Assembly: GCF_013204885.1 (NCBI RefSeq)
Contig: NZ_JABMKX010000008.1
Span: 248,001 to 312,000 of the forward strand
Direction: 5' to 3'
Source: Paenibacillus tritici
GTDB taxonomy: Bacteria > Bacillota > Bacilli > Paenibacillales > Paenibacillaceae
Length of the DNA stretch: 64,000 nucleotides
A program made the translations under genes and the position numbers. The notes beneath the pieces were generated by a model, which was given only the letters and a program-made list of their open reading frames with translations, was not told where the DNA came from and made no database searches. Numbering within the stretch: position 1 is the first letter of the stretch; each line of letters begins with the position of its first letter. Positions 16,521 to 25,897 of the stretch are shown one piece after another.

Positions 16521-17606
16521 GTGAGAACTTCATCCACCCCCTCCCGATCCCGTATTAAGGTAAAAGTAACCCTTACAGGACTTATCCTTCTTGCCGCAAT
16601 CGGCCTGTGCCTTTGGACAGGGTTCGGTTTATTCTTTGCCAAAAGCGGATACTTTTATCAAAAAGGAATTGTCCGGGCCTTAAATGCAACCTATCAATCT
16701 GAATTTGTTATCGTGTCTAAAGAAGGATTAAATGAGGACGGGTATCAGGTGTTTAAGGCATCACCGGCGAATGACCGCAGCTTGGTATTTACGGTAAGCC
16801 GCACCAACGGCCATGTGGATGGCGGTCTTCCGCTTAGGAGACAGCTCAGCAACAATTATGAGGAAACCGCTCAAAATAAGTATTATCCTCTTCTGGTTAA
16901 GAAATATTTTGGCATTGAGCTGCAGGATATTCCTATGTCTATTTATCGGGGAACCCGTTCGTCCCGGGAGATATCTGATGAAAATTACGTAGCGGTGAAC
17001 CGGGAGAATCTGGACGAGATCGCCTCCAAAGCCAAAGCATTCTTCAGTGAAGCAGAAAGCCACCGTCTAAAACAACTTTTTCTCCGTTTTGAAGATGACC
17101 TGGGCGTTTCCTCCGAAGATGCAGGCTTAGCTATTCAGCGGCTTGAATTGCCAGGCTTTGATTTTAAAGTAGGAGAGCACTGGAAAAAAGGATTCCGGCC
17201 TTTGAGTGAAGATGAGCTTAAACAGAAAATCGTAAGTCAGGGGGGACGGGGGATTGCCGATCGGGTGGCCTATACCTTTGATACAGAATATCCGGACTTC
17301 AGCGGGAATTTCGCAATAAAGTTTACAGGGAATGATCTAAACAGCTTTGAAGCCTATGTGTCCGCCCACACAATAACAGCAGAGAAAAGGGAAGAGGCTC
17401 TTGCTGAAATTTATGAGGCCTACACCAGGGTGATTATGTTTATCCCTAAGCTGCCGCTTAACATGACTGCTCTTCACTTGAAGTACGAAACCAACACGGA
17501 GACAGAATCAGTAACCCTCAAGAAAGAAGAAATAAGTAAAGTCAGCAGCCTGGCTGCCCTGAAAGAGCTGTTCAAGCACTCCCAACAAACTGTAAACCCT
17601 CGCTAA
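16521..17606 (+). CDS. Membrane-anchored protein of unknown function
   Basis: 361 residues from GTG 16521, preceded by AGGAAGGAGAT. A basic N-terminus (SRSRIKVKV) is followed by one transmembrane helix at ~17-40 (LTGLILLAAIGLCLWTGFGLFF), so the bulk (residues ~41-361) is probably outside the cell. The outer part is mixed alpha/beta, with no cysteines or recognised catalytic motif. I do not recognise the family. It is monocistronic, closed by a bidirectional terminator shared with the GntR gene. Base composition is slightly lower in G/C than its neighbours. Confidence 0.8.
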   Translation: MRTSSTPSRSRIKVKVTLTGLILLAAIGLCLWTGFGLFFAKSGYFYQKGIVRALNATYQSEFVIVSKEGLNEDGYQVFKASPANDRSLVFTVSRTNGHVDGGLPLRRQLSNNYEETAQNKYYPLLVKKYFGIELQDIPMSIYRGTRSSREISDENYVAVNRENLDEIASKAKAFFSEAESHRLKQLFLRFEDDLGVSSEDAGLAIQRLELPGFDFKVGEHWKKGFRPLSEDELKQKIVSQGGRGIADRVAYTFDTEYPDFSGNFAIKFTGNDLNSFEAYVSAHTITAEKREEALAEIYEAYTRVIMFIPKLPLNMTALHLKYETNTETESVTLKKEEISKVSSLAALKELFKHSQQTVNPR

Positions 17607-17633
17607 ACCGAAGCTGAATTATATGCAGATCCC

Positions 17634-17663
17634 AAAAAGACCGGGAAATTCCCCGGCCTTTTT
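17634..17663. terminator. Bidirectional intrinsic terminator
   Basis: AAAAAGACCGGG (17634-17645) and CCCCGGCCTTTTT (17651-17663) form a stem with one mismatch and an A/T loop, with T-runs in both directions. It lies between convergent genes. Confidence 0.85.
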
Positions 17664-17665
17664 CG

Positions 17666-18388
17666 TTAATGAACAGACACGAACGTGTTGAACTTGAGAT
17701 ACTCATAATGGAAGCGCATATGCGAGAATTCAAACGGAGTGCCGTTATCCAGGAAGAAGATCCCCTCCATAATCCCCACGGGTTCATTCTCCTTCAGATG
17801 CAGCAGCTCCTGATCATTCGGCAACGACGGCTCGGCAAAGATAGACAAAAAGGATTTGGTGACCGCCAGATTGCGCGATTCCTCCAGATAATGAAAAATC
17901 GACCCCTCGATAATCGTCTGGTCGAGATTTTGCACGATTTTGATCGGAATGTACCCGGTCTCAATCATAAAAGGCTCACCATCAAACAGGCGCAACCGTA
18001 CGATCTTATACACGAAATCATGGGGCTGCAGGAACAGATCCCGCTGAAGCTCCTCCGTGGGCCGGATCACCTCGAAATTCAGCACCTTGATCTCCGGCTT
18101 CTTGCCGTGCATCTGGAAATTGTCCGAGACCCCGAGATTGGAACCTTCGTAATTGAAAATCGAATCGTTTTTTATGTATAACGGATTGATGAAGGTGCCG
18201 GAACCGCGTTTTTTGAAAATAATGCCCGAGCTCTCCATCTTGGTCAGCGCGCGCTTAATGGTACTGCGGCTAACCTGATAAGCCTCGCTAAGACTGCGCT
18301 CATCCGGCAGCTTCATACCGGCGTACTGGCCTGCAAAGATCTTCATTTTGAGGTCAGCAATAATTTGCTTGTAGACAAATGAGGTCAT
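17666..18388 (-). CDS. GntR-family transcriptional regulator with UTRA ligand domain
   Basis: 240 residues from ATG 18388, which has AGGAG 7 bases upstream; the frame opens 13 codons earlier without such support. Residues ~1-65 are a GntR winged helix (KLPDERSLSEAYQVSRSTIK with RALTKMESSGIIFKKRGSG). Residues ~85-235 are a UTRA domain of the HutC/FarR subfamily, which binds sugars, sugar phosphates or related effectors (DFVYKIVRLRLFDGEPFMIE). It stands alone, facing the orphan response regulator gene upstream, so its target is not evident. Genes for phosphoketolase and sugar hydrolases nearby make a sugar-responsive role plausible, but that is inference. Confidence 0.9.
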   Translation of the reverse strand: MTSFVYKQIIADLKMKIFAGQYAGMKLPDERSLSEAYQVSRSTIKRALTKMESSGIIFKKRGSGTFINPLYIKNDSIFNYEGSNLGVSDNFQMHGKKPEIKVLNFEVIRPTEELQRDLFLQPHDFVYKIVRLRLFDGEPFMIETGYIPIKIVQNLDQTIIEGSIFHYLEESRNLAVTKSFLSIFAEPSLPNDQELLHLKENEPVGIMEGIFFLDNGTPFEFSHMRFHYEYLKFNTFVSVH

Positions 18389-18463
18389 GGGGCGCTCCTT
18401 CTTCGATCTTAACAGAACTAAAGACATTCAAGATTAAATATATCATAATTAAGATAGAACGGG

Positions 18464-18497
18464 CAAAAAGGATGAATCCACGGATTCACCCTTTTTG
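18464..18497 (-). terminator. Terminator hairpin that includes the response-regulator stop codon
   Basis: CAAAAAGGATGAATCC (18464-18479) pairs with GGATTCACCCTTTTTG (18482-18497) over 16 bp with one G-U pair. Leftward it ends in TTTTTG. The TGA stop of the response regulator (18486-18488) lies inside the stem. Confidence 0.8.
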
Positions 18498-19631
18498 ACG
18501 TTTCTTATCCCAGCCTTTATACCATTTGACGATCTCAGGGTTGGGCTTCTCTGACAGCTCCGCTTCCATCACCGTCTCCAGCAGCGTATACTGCCTTTGC
18601 ACCAGAAAATGAAAGCCCATCCGGTCGCATATTTTCAAATATAATAACTGCGCCTGTTCCTCTAACGGATAACGGGTACAGACTTGCTCAATGTGCTTGA
18701 AGGCCTGCTCAAAGTCTTCGCTCTCCATATACCAATGAACCAGATTCAGCTTCATTCTGATCCACTGCAGCTGGAAGCGCTGCCTCTCAAGCTCTGCCCA
18801 CACATAATCGTACTCCTCCAGATATTCACTCTTGAACAGCTTCAGGATTCGTTCATATTCGGACACTGTATCCTCCGAGAGTTCCAGGCCAGCCTTGATG
18901 AAGGAGTCGAACTCGTCAACGTCGAGGTATACCCCGTCCAGCCTCAGCAGATAGCCGTCCGCCGTGTTTTGCAGCAGAATCCGGTCTCTGCCAAAGGGCT
19001 CCAGTATTCTGCGGATATGATATACAGCAGTGTATAACTGCGGGTAAGCTTTGTTCAGATCAAAATCAGCCCATAGTAATTCAATCAAAGTGGCTTTACT
19101 GACCACTTTTCCACGGTGATGCAGAAGATAGAAAAAGATTTCCTGGGCCTTCGCCGTTCTCCATTGAAGCGGAACATGATACTCCTGCGTTCCTTCATAG
19201 ATCCGGAAGGCATCTAACATCAGGATTCTCCAGCTTGTTGACTCCGGCGTTGTTGAGGCCGCTATCTCATTCCTCCGGTGAGCATACAATCTCCGTACCG
19301 TTAGCCTCAGACGATCCATGTGAATCGGTTTAAGCACATAATCCAGAGCATTCAGCTCAAAGGCCTTGATGGCATATTTATCATATGCCGTTACGAATAC
19401 AACCTGCAGATGGGGCTTGCGTTCGAGTAGCATTTCCGCCAGCTCGATCCCGTTCAGCTCCGGGATATGGATATCGAGAAACACAACATCGACATCGGTC
19501 TCTTCCACCTTTAGTTTGCCTTGCAGAGGATCAGTATATTTGCCGATGATTTCAAAATCACCGAGTCTGCGCAGATGGTGCTCCAAGTATTTCAACGCTA
19601 ATTCTTCATCATCAATCAGGATTGCTCTCAT
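18486..19631 (-). CDS. Orphan response regulator with winged-helix and BTAD (SARP-like) output
   Basis: 381 residues from ATG 19631 (AAGGAG 6 bases upstream). Receiver domain 1-120 with acidic pocket DDEE, phosphoacceptor Asp in VVFLDIHIP (~residue 54), the Thr in FVTAYD and the Lys in YVLKPI. An OmpR/SARP-type winged helix follows (~150-235: KAQEIFFYLLHHRGKVVSKA, then YTAVYHIRRIL). The C-terminal bacterial transcriptional activation domain (~240-370) is helical and TPR-like. Such regulators in Paenibacillus and Bacillus control secondary or surface functions. No histidine kinase gene is adjacent. It lies directly downstream of the lectin/SLH gene in the same direction, behind a terminator. 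Confidence 0.9.
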   Translation of the reverse strand: MRAILIDDEELALKYLEHHLRRLGDFEIIGKYTDPLQGKLKVEETDVDVVFLDIHIPELNGIELAEMLLERKPHLQVVFVTAYDKYAIKAFELNALDYVLKPIHMDRLRLTVRRLYAHRRNEIAASTTPESTSWRILMLDAFRIYEGTQEYHVPLQWRTAKAQEIFFYLLHHRGKVVSKATLIELLWADFDLNKAYPQLYTAVYHIRRILEPFGRDRILLQNTADGYLLRLDGVYLDVDEFDSFIKAGLELSEDTVSEYERILKLFKSEYLEEYDYVWAELERQRFQLQWIRMKLNLVHWYMESEDFEQAFKHIEQVCTRYPLEEQAQLLYLKICDRMGFHFLVQRQYTLLETVMEAELSEKPNPEIVKWYKGWDKKRQKG

Positions 19632-19701
19632 TCGGATCTCCTTCACAACTGGGAAATCGGTACAACCGTATGTTCATTATACTTTAATTTTTAATAATTT
19701 A

Positions 19702-19735
19702 GGGGCTGAAGGAGAATTATATCTCCTCCAGCCCC
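19702..19735 (-). terminator. Intrinsic terminator of the lectin/SLH gene
   Basis: GGGGCTGAAGGAGA (19702-19715) pairs with TCTCCTCCAGCCCC (19722-19735), one mismatch, loop of 6. The leftward tail is A/T-rich (TAAATTATTAAAAATT). Confidence 0.7.
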
Positions 19736-19741
19736 CATAGT

Positions 19742-22700
19742 TTATTCTGAGATCAGTTGTTCCTTCTGCTCACCGTCGATCCGGTACTGATGATCCACCA
19801 CGGCTTCCTGGATATCCAGGTAAGCCCAATGATTCTCGGACACATCCGGGAATTTGATGGCTTCTGCTCCATGCAGCGGGCCGCGGTCAAACATCTGATT
19901 GACGATCACTACAGCTTCGGCACGGGTCAGATAGACATTCGGCTTGAAGTTGCCGTCCGGGTAGCCCTTCAGCAGGCCTGCCGTCACGTTAGCTTCGATT
20001 ACAGCTTGTGCCCAGTGTCCTTTTGTATCATTGAAGCTGGATTTACCGTCCGAAGATACAGCGAGCTTCATGTAGTTGGCAGCAACGGCTGCCATCTCCG
20101 CTCTCGTAATCGGTGCAGCAGCCCGGAACTGTCCGTTCGGATCACCCTTCATCACTGCCTGTGCGTTAACAAAGGCAATGGCTCCTGCCGCATAATGCCG
20201 CAGAGCAACATCCGGGAACGGAAGACGGCTTACTACCGCTTTTTCATCATAATTCAGATTTCTGGCGATCATCAGTGCCATCTGTGCACGTGTTACCCGT
20301 TCGTCCGGCTTGAATTGACCATCCGGGAAGCCAACGATATAGGATTTATGTGCAGCAGCCTGATTATTGAAGTTGATGATGGTAAAGGTGCTGAATTTCG
20401 TGATCGAGAATTCCAGTCCAAGCAGTCCCTCTTTGTAGGTAACCGCCTTTCCTTTCACAACTTCTTTGGTGCCGTCCGTATGCTCGATGAAAATACCCAG
20501 CTGCGCCAGGAACGCCTTGCGCTCTGCTTCATTCGCAGGCAGCTTCACATCTTTGAGCGGCAGAATCAGAGTGACTGCCCGGCTGGACAGGTTCGTCTCG
20601 ATGGTCATCGGTCTTGCGACCACTTCAATCCGATTGTCCTTCGCCACTTCACGGACTACAGCCTCAAGTGTGGCTCTCTTCTCAATCTCATTGCGCTCTG
20701 CTGCATTCCTTACCGGTACTAGCCGGAAATAGAAATCCTGCCCGATTCCTTCCAGAGAAGCGTTCGGGATACGGATGATTGCGTTCTCTGTGTAGATCTC
20801 AAGCACAATGCCATTCTCTTTCAGCAATTTGGCAGTCTCTGCCGGAATCTGGACATTCACTTCACTGACATTGTCTGCCGGATCCGGAATGACCACACGG
20901 GCGATGCTTTGTCCCGTCTCTTTTGCTTTCTTCACGGCTTCTTCAGCCTTATCCTTGGTGAAGCGGACCAGATCCGTTATCGTTCCGTTGCTGTGAGTCG
21001 TCCGCTGGACCGGCACTTTCGTGATGCCAGCCACATTGGCTCCGCCGATGGCCACATCTACCTCAATGACTTCGATTTTGGTGGTATCTGGAGCAGGAGC
21101 TGGTGCGGAACCTCCGCCGCCACTCGAAACAGGCTCTTGTCTGGTAACGATTATCGTATAAGTGTTCGTTTTACCAGCGGAATCCTTGACGGTAACCAGA
21201 ACTTCATTCTTACCTACTTTTAGAGGGAGCGCTTTGCTCCAGTCTCCGTTCGTCACCTCTACCGGAGCCTCACCGGCAATGCTGAGTGTTACCACCGCAC
21301 CCGGATCAAGTGTAACCGGCTTGAATGACATTTCATATACACTGTTCGCGACGGATACATCATAGCTAGCAGTTTCAGGCTTGAACTCAGGCTGAAGTGT
21401 GCCGCTCGAAGGATCAAGCGATACGAGCTTCCCGCTTGCGCGGATAACCTGAATCTGGTATTGCCCCAGCTTAACGCCCGGACGCTTCGCATCCACAATA
21501 TCTACCTGGATGATGTTCAGCCCTTCCTGAAGCGGCAGCTTGCTCCAATCTCCGTCAGGAACCTCTACACCGTTCAAGCTAACCTTGCGCAGCGTACCGT
21601 CCCCTCCTGACTTAGCAAGATTCAGCGCAATGGTACCCGTCTCATTAGGCACGGTCGCCTGATAGCCGCTTGGTACATCCGACTGGAAGGCTGGACTTAA
21701 GGGTACCGGCTTACCCCCGACACTTAATCCCAGACCGTCCTCAGGCAGCTTGCCTGCGTCTGAGATATACTTGGAATCCCCGCCAAGATCAATTCCCGGC
21801 TGCAGACCCGTAAGCGGGTTATTCTTGTTGCCATTCTCCGTTACGTTGCCAAGCGCTGGATCGTAGCTCAGCAGACCGCCCTTATGATCAGCAGGAATCG
21901 GAACGATCAGTTCATTGCCATTGATCTCAAAAGGCTCCTGAAGCGGCACTCCGCCGTAAGTGAATCCGGCCAGATCCGTTAAGTCGTTGATCGGCTTGTT
22001 GAACACCAGCTTAAGCTTGCCCGCTTCGGGATAGGCGGCAATCAGCTGAAGCGGAATTACATTGTTATCCTTCGTGATGCCTGACTGGTCGCCGGCTTGG
22101 ATCGGCTTCAATTCGTTCAGGACGTTGCCCTCAGCCGTAACATTACCGGCAGCAGGATCGTACCCTACGACCAGTGGATCATTTGGACCAAGCGCATCCT
22201 CCAGAACGACTTCTACTTTATCGCCCTGTACAGACTTCACAGCAATAACCTTCCGGCCATCGACGGTAAGTCCGGTAAGATCAGCCTCGGTCAACATGGA
22301 ACCTACAGGCTGGTTGAACGTCAATACCGCGTGATCCGGCTGACCTTCGTTCACCGCCACATGGGTCAATTCCAGCTGCGGCACTGTAAACGGCACCAGC
22401 TTCGTTTCGGTTCTCACTTCATCGCCGAACGTTTTGGTTGAAGTGACTGCCACATGGTAGGATCCCGGTGCAAGCGGCCCCGGCAGCTTAGTATCCCATT
22501 TGTAGACATTATCGGTTACGGTAATTCCCACCTCAAGGTCAAACAGATAGGCGTCGGGATGGGCGTCCACATTATAGACAGCAGCCGTAACTACCGAGTC
22601 CAGTGCAGCTTGTCCGGATACCGGGAGCGGGAAGTCTGCTCCATATACCTCTGTTCCCTTCGCAGGCTCTTGGATCTGCAAAGAGTCACCGAATGGACCG

Positions 22701-24289
22701 TTCGCGATCAGGGTAAAGTCTGAAACGGGCTCTTTCCCCGGTGTCTGAGCCTCGATTGCCGATTGCTCGTCATCGTATTCGATTCTAACCACAGGGTCAT
22801 TAACCAGCGGGCTGGCCAAGGTCAGAATAATGACACTGGGATCTTCGGACGATACTACAGCCTTCGTAACATCAACCAGTTTTCCGTCCAGTGTCACTCT
22901 GAAGTCGTCCGTCGGGTCCGCATCGTTTCCATTGAATTTGACCGGTTTGTCAAACTTTATGGATACCTGATCGTTTCTTCCGGCTGTGTAGCTGGCTTCC
23001 TCAGCCACAGGCGGCTGCTTCACCAGTCCCTCAACCGCATCCGCCACGCTCTTGCGGGCAGCTTCTACCTCTTCTGGAGAGGAATGTTCATCTTTTAGAA
23101 CAGCCTCGGCATCATCCACTGCCTTTTTGAGAACGGCCAGAGATTCCTTCGTATAGACCTGCGGAGCGAGGTCGAGAATTCCCTGCGCTTCACCGGCATC
23201 CGTTTTCAGCGCTGTTTTGTCCACCAGTGTTATGGTTGTGTTAATGCTGGTGTTGGAATCGCCTGGCATGCCACCGTATTCAACTAGGTAGGCATTCACA
23301 AGGCTGTCGGTTCGATAATCATTCCATGTACCACTTTCAAAGATATGAACCACATGCTCAAACGTGGAGTCATTAGGCTCTCCGCCATCCCAGTTAGTGT
23401 ACATCTCACCGTAAGTTGCATCCGTAACCTTGGCGGAATCATTTTTTCCCCCAGCAGCTTTATAACCCTTATAGAAAGGAAGCCCGGACTTGCCTTCGTA
23501 CTGCAGCCTCCCTTCCGGTCCAGTCACCCAGCGCCAATCGCCGTAGTCTTTATATTTTTCAATGTTCTGCAAGGTGGAAACGCGCGTGATCGCCCTATCG
23601 TTCAGTTGTTTATTTTCTTCCCGGGCCACATCTTTCCCGCCAATCCAGCCAATTCCCTGCGCCTTTTCGGCGATAAAAGCGTTCTCATCCGCATCAGTAA
23701 TCGTCACCAGATACCCTTTGCGTCCATAATAGGTCTTCTGTTCGGCATCTGTCTTGGCATCCGGCCACTGGATGTTTGCATGCGTCACATACTCATAAAA
23801 ATGGCCATTTTTATTAAAGGCGGGAACAGGGCCAAGGCCGAAGGTCAGACTGCGCTCTCCTGGCGATGTCATGGTAAACTTGGCGTTCTTCAGTACATTC
23901 TGATACTCTTGGGTCGAAGCCTTGCCTTCTAATATATAGACGCCGTTCCCTGTACTGGGTTTAAGTGTAATTCCTGTGTTTTCCGTTACAAACGTAATCT
24001 TGTCACCCGGCTTATATCCGTTAATGACAACCGTGGCGCCTGTCATTTCTTCACCGGCATCTGCGGTTATAGATAGCTCCGGGAAGGTTAAGTTTACAGC
24101 ATTGCTGCCGTCTTTGGTGAAGCTCCGGTACTCCTCCGAAGTGAAAATTTGTTCCGAACCCTCATTCTCTGCGACTGCCGCATGGGCCACGGGGCCGGCC
24201 AGCGCAAGGTTGGCAGCGACCAACGCAATCGACAAAGAGGCGGCCAGAATGCGGGACCCTCTTTTGTTCCATTTCTTCGATGTTGTCAT
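19742..24289 (-). CDS. SLH surface protein with C-type lectin domain
   Basis: 1,515 residues from ATG 24289 (GAGGAG upstream). Signal peptide ~1-37 (LAASLSIALVAANLALAG, cleavage after AHA). A C-type lectin-like domain occupies ~110-340; its hallmarks are GYLVTITDADENAFIAEKA, WIGGKD, the calcium-type NWDGGEPND and the WNDYR core. A FIVAR-like helical module (~370-425, VYTKESLAVLKKAVDDAEAV) follows. Several beta-sandwich and cadherin-like beta-sandwich repeats follow (~440-1120, for example LVSLDPSSGTLQPEF). A further alpha/beta stretch (~1130-1320) leads to three SLH repeats at the C-terminus (~1330-1500: GFPDGQFKPDERVTRAQMA, GHWAQAVIEA). Inferred role: wall-anchored sugar-binding adhesin, possibly holding polysaccharide at the surface. 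No enzyme motif seen. Confidence 0.9.
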   Translation of the reverse strand: MTTSKKWNKRGSRILAASLSIALVAANLALAGPVAHAAVAENEGSEQIFTSEEYRSFTKDGSNAVNLTFPELSITADAGEEMTGATVVINGYKPGDKITFVTENTGITLKPSTGNGVYILEGKASTQEYQNVLKNAKFTMTSPGERSLTFGLGPVPAFNKNGHFYEYVTHANIQWPDAKTDAEQKTYYGRKGYLVTITDADENAFIAEKAQGIGWIGGKDVAREENKQLNDRAITRVSTLQNIEKYKDYGDWRWVTGPEGRLQYEGKSGLPFYKGYKAAGGKNDSAKVTDATYGEMYTNWDGGEPNDSTFEHVVHIFESGTWNDYRTDSLVNAYLVEYGGMPGDSNTSINTTITLVDKTALKTDAGEAQGILDLAPQVYTKESLAVLKKAVDDAEAVLKDEHSSPEEVEAARKSVADAVEGLVKQPPVAEEASYTAGRNDQVSIKFDKPVKFNGNDADPTDDFRVTLDGKLVDVTKAVVSSEDPSVIILTLASPLVNDPVVRIEYDDEQSAIEAQTPGKEPVSDFTLIANGPFGDSLQIQEPAKGTEVYGADFPLPVSGQAALDSVVTAAVYNVDAHPDAYLFDLEVGITVTDNVYKWDTKLPGPLAPGSYHVAVTSTKTFGDEVRTETKLVPFTVPQLELTHVAVNEGQPDHAVLTFNQPVGSMLTEADLTGLTVDGRKVIAVKSVQGDKVEVVLEDALGPNDPLVVGYDPAAGNVTAEGNVLNELKPIQAGDQSGITKDNNVIPLQLIAAYPEAGKLKLVFNKPINDLTDLAGFTYGGVPLQEPFEINGNELIVPIPADHKGGLLSYDPALGNVTENGNKNNPLTGLQPGIDLGGDSKYISDAGKLPEDGLGLSVGGKPVPLSPAFQSDVPSGYQATVPNETGTIALNLAKSGGDGTLRKVSLNGVEVPDGDWSKLPLQEGLNIIQVDIVDAKRPGVKLGQYQIQVIRASGKLVSLDPSSGTLQPEFKPETASYDVSVANSVYEMSFKPVTLDPGAVVTLSIAGEAPVEVTNGDWSKALPLKVGKNEVLVTVKDSAGKTNTYTIIVTRQEPVSSGGGGSAPAPAPDTTKIEVIEVDVAIGGANVAGITKVPVQRTTHSNGTITDLVRFTKDKAEEAVKKAKETGQSIARVVIPDPADNVSEVNVQIPAETAKLLKENGIVLEIYTENAIIRIPNASLEGIGQDFYFRLVPVRNAAERNEIEKRATLEAVVREVAKDNRIEVVARPMTIETNLSSRAVTLILPLKDVKLPANEAERKAFLAQLGIFIEHTDGTKEVVKGKAVTYKEGLLGLEFSITKFSTFTIINFNNQAAAHKSYIVGFPDGQFKPDERVTRAQMALMIARNLNYDEKAVVSRLPFPDVALRHYAAGAIAFVNAQAVMKGDPNGQFRAAAPITRAEMAAVAANYMKLAVSSDGKSSFNDTKGHWAQAVIEANVTAGLLKGYPDGNFKPNVYLTRAEAVVIVNQMFDRGPLHGAEAIKFPDVSENHWAYLDIQEAVVDHQYRIDGEQKEQLISE

Positions 24290-24713
24290 TTTCTCTGTAC
24301 TCCTCATCTAAATGTACTGTTATTGCATCAGCCGATACTGAAAATCTTCATTTACTGCTTGTCCTTCTTGCTGCCTGTACTGCTTGCCCTACCTGTAATT
24401 CCCTCCCCTCTAATGCAGATGTTCACCAAATTGTGCTAAACGGAAATGGCCGGTTTGTGTATGATAATCTCTTAGTTTCTAATAGTATCCGACAGACCTC
24501 TACATTAACTCTACAAATCTCCTTTATTGTGACAAAAATCATTGCGTTTTTATGAATCGCCTCCACCCTTCGTAGGAGATATTATAATTCCCACTCATAG
24601 ATGGTGGTGCTATCGTTCTCTACATAGTAAAAAAGACACCTCAAAAGGTGTCGTCTGATCCTGCATATGGGTCAGAGGGAGGGTTGGTATAATAGCAAAA
24701 TATTTTTGGCCGC
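24290..24713. promoter_or_regulatory. Long leader of the lectin/SLH gene and end of the GNAT locus
   Basis: About 420 bases with no convincing gene. The right end holds a terminator (24631-24652) for the GNAT pseudogene. The remainder must include the promoter and a long untranslated leader of the lectin/SLH gene; long leaders are common for S-layer genes. I see no known riboswitch consensus, including c-di-GMP type I. Confidence 0.4.
24631..24652 (-). terminator. Intrinsic terminator, GACACC-arm type
   Basis: GACACCT (24635-24641) pairs with AGGTGTC (24646-24652) around a CAAA loop; leftward it is followed by TTTTTT. It ends the GNAT locus. Confidence 0.85.
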
Positions 24714-25675
24714 TCAGCTATGCGGAATTTCATAGGTAGAGTCATTCAGTACCGGTATAACCATCTTCTGAATCTCCTGCACCCCCGGCATAAACCCCAA
24801 ATTATAGTACACAGATTCCGCATCATTCCCCTCCATTACATACAACCTCAGCAACGGATAAGTACCCTTCAGCATCGTTAGCGCTCTTTGCAGCATCCGT
24901 GTTGCCAGTCCTCTTCCCCGGTAAGCGGGGTTAACGCCGATGCTATAGACTGCCGCCACCTGATCCTGCAGACATAACCGGCAGTTGGCAATGAGCTGTC
25001 CTGTGGCCTTATCAAATACCAGCGTGGAGGCCTGTGTTAATATTTCATTAGAGTAATCAGGATCAGTAGGCAGGAAATCTCCCACAACGGTTTGCTTCCG
25101 CCGGGTCGCATCCAAGCCGCCTCTAAAGCTCTCCCAATCACAGCGGGCAATCTCTTCTGTAAGGATGAACCGTTTATCCCCTGCCTCATTCTCCGTACTT
25201 CAGGGCTCTCTATCCGCAGGTTGTCCTCCCAGTCCACTTGAAAAACCTCTGTAGGCCGCTGCATCCAGCGGCATCTGAATTCATCCGGCCAAAAGCCTGC
25301 ACGCGCATATAGCTGCACCTGATCCGGCAGAACCTCATAGGTCCGTATGGGTTCCTTCCGGTCTGACCAATGAATCAACAGCCCTTTAAGCAACTTCAAT
25401 ACTCCGAATGAATCGCTGAAGGGCGGGATTACAAATAGATGATAGATCACATTCGGTGACATCCGGACTCCGCCGATTTTGCTGTCTCCTTTATATATCC
25501 AAAAGGCATTGCTGCGCGGATTCGCATAACTCTCTTCTCTAAAAAATCCGTTATATCTCATATTATAATAGACCGAGCAGTACACTCCCCATTCTTCCGG
25601 CTCCGCTCTGCGGATAGACAAATCGTTCGTCAACTCATAGCTCATCTTGTCTTCAGACCAACCCTTGACCTGCAT
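24714..25675 (-). pseudogene. GNAT acetyltransferase split by a single-base frameshift
   Basis: Two open frames (25675-25037 and about 25199-24714) together read as one ~320-residue protein. The first part starts at ATG 25675 with AGGAGG 8 bases upstream and runs sensibly to ESPEVRRMRQG. The second frame then continues with DKRFILTEEIARCDWESFRGGLDATRR and carries the acetyl-CoA motif VNPAYRGRGLATRMLQRA and a typical GNAT C-terminus (YYNLGFMPG). The join fits loss of one G in the run at 25178-25181 (four C on the plus strand). Both halves look well conserved, so the lesion is recent or a sequencing error. The N-terminal half looks like a second, degenerate GNAT fold. Substrate unknown. Confidence 0.8.
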
Positions 25676-25791
25676 CCTGCACCCCTCCTATGAATGATCT
25701 CCACTATCTTAACCATAAGGTTCCCGGGCTCCAATATAGCAAACAGTTATAAAAAGACTCTACGTTTTGTTTTTCTCAAATAATAGAGTAC

Positions 25792-25818
25792 TTAGTCAGC
25801 CTAAAGCTGTATTATAAT
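25792..25818 (+). promoter_or_regulatory. Probable promoter of the GH94 gene
   Basis: A perfect -10 TATAAT is at 25813-25818. The -35 is weak: TTAGTC at 25792-25797 has a 15-base spacer. A weak -35 suits an activated or regulated promoter. Confidence 0.5.
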
Positions 25819-25847
25819 GGAAAAGGGCGGGTGCTTACAGCCTTTTA

Positions 25848-25863
25848 TGAACGCGCGTTTACA
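25848..25863 (+). promoter_or_regulatory. Palindromic operator-like site before GH94
   Basis: TGAACGCGCGTTTACA contains the perfect palindrome AACGCGCGTT (25850-25859). It lies about 30 bases after the -10 and before the start codon, a roadblock position. The CG-centred form is like LacI/GalR-family operators; it is too long for a standard cre. Confidence 0.4.
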
Positions 25864-25897
25864 GTCCTGCCTGTCATCTACTTTGAGGAGGAATGTT

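Noticed and set aside
24290..24713. Riboswitch in the lectin/SLH leader
   Set aside because: No match to the c-di-GMP, SAM, preQ1 or T-box conserved cores could be seen.
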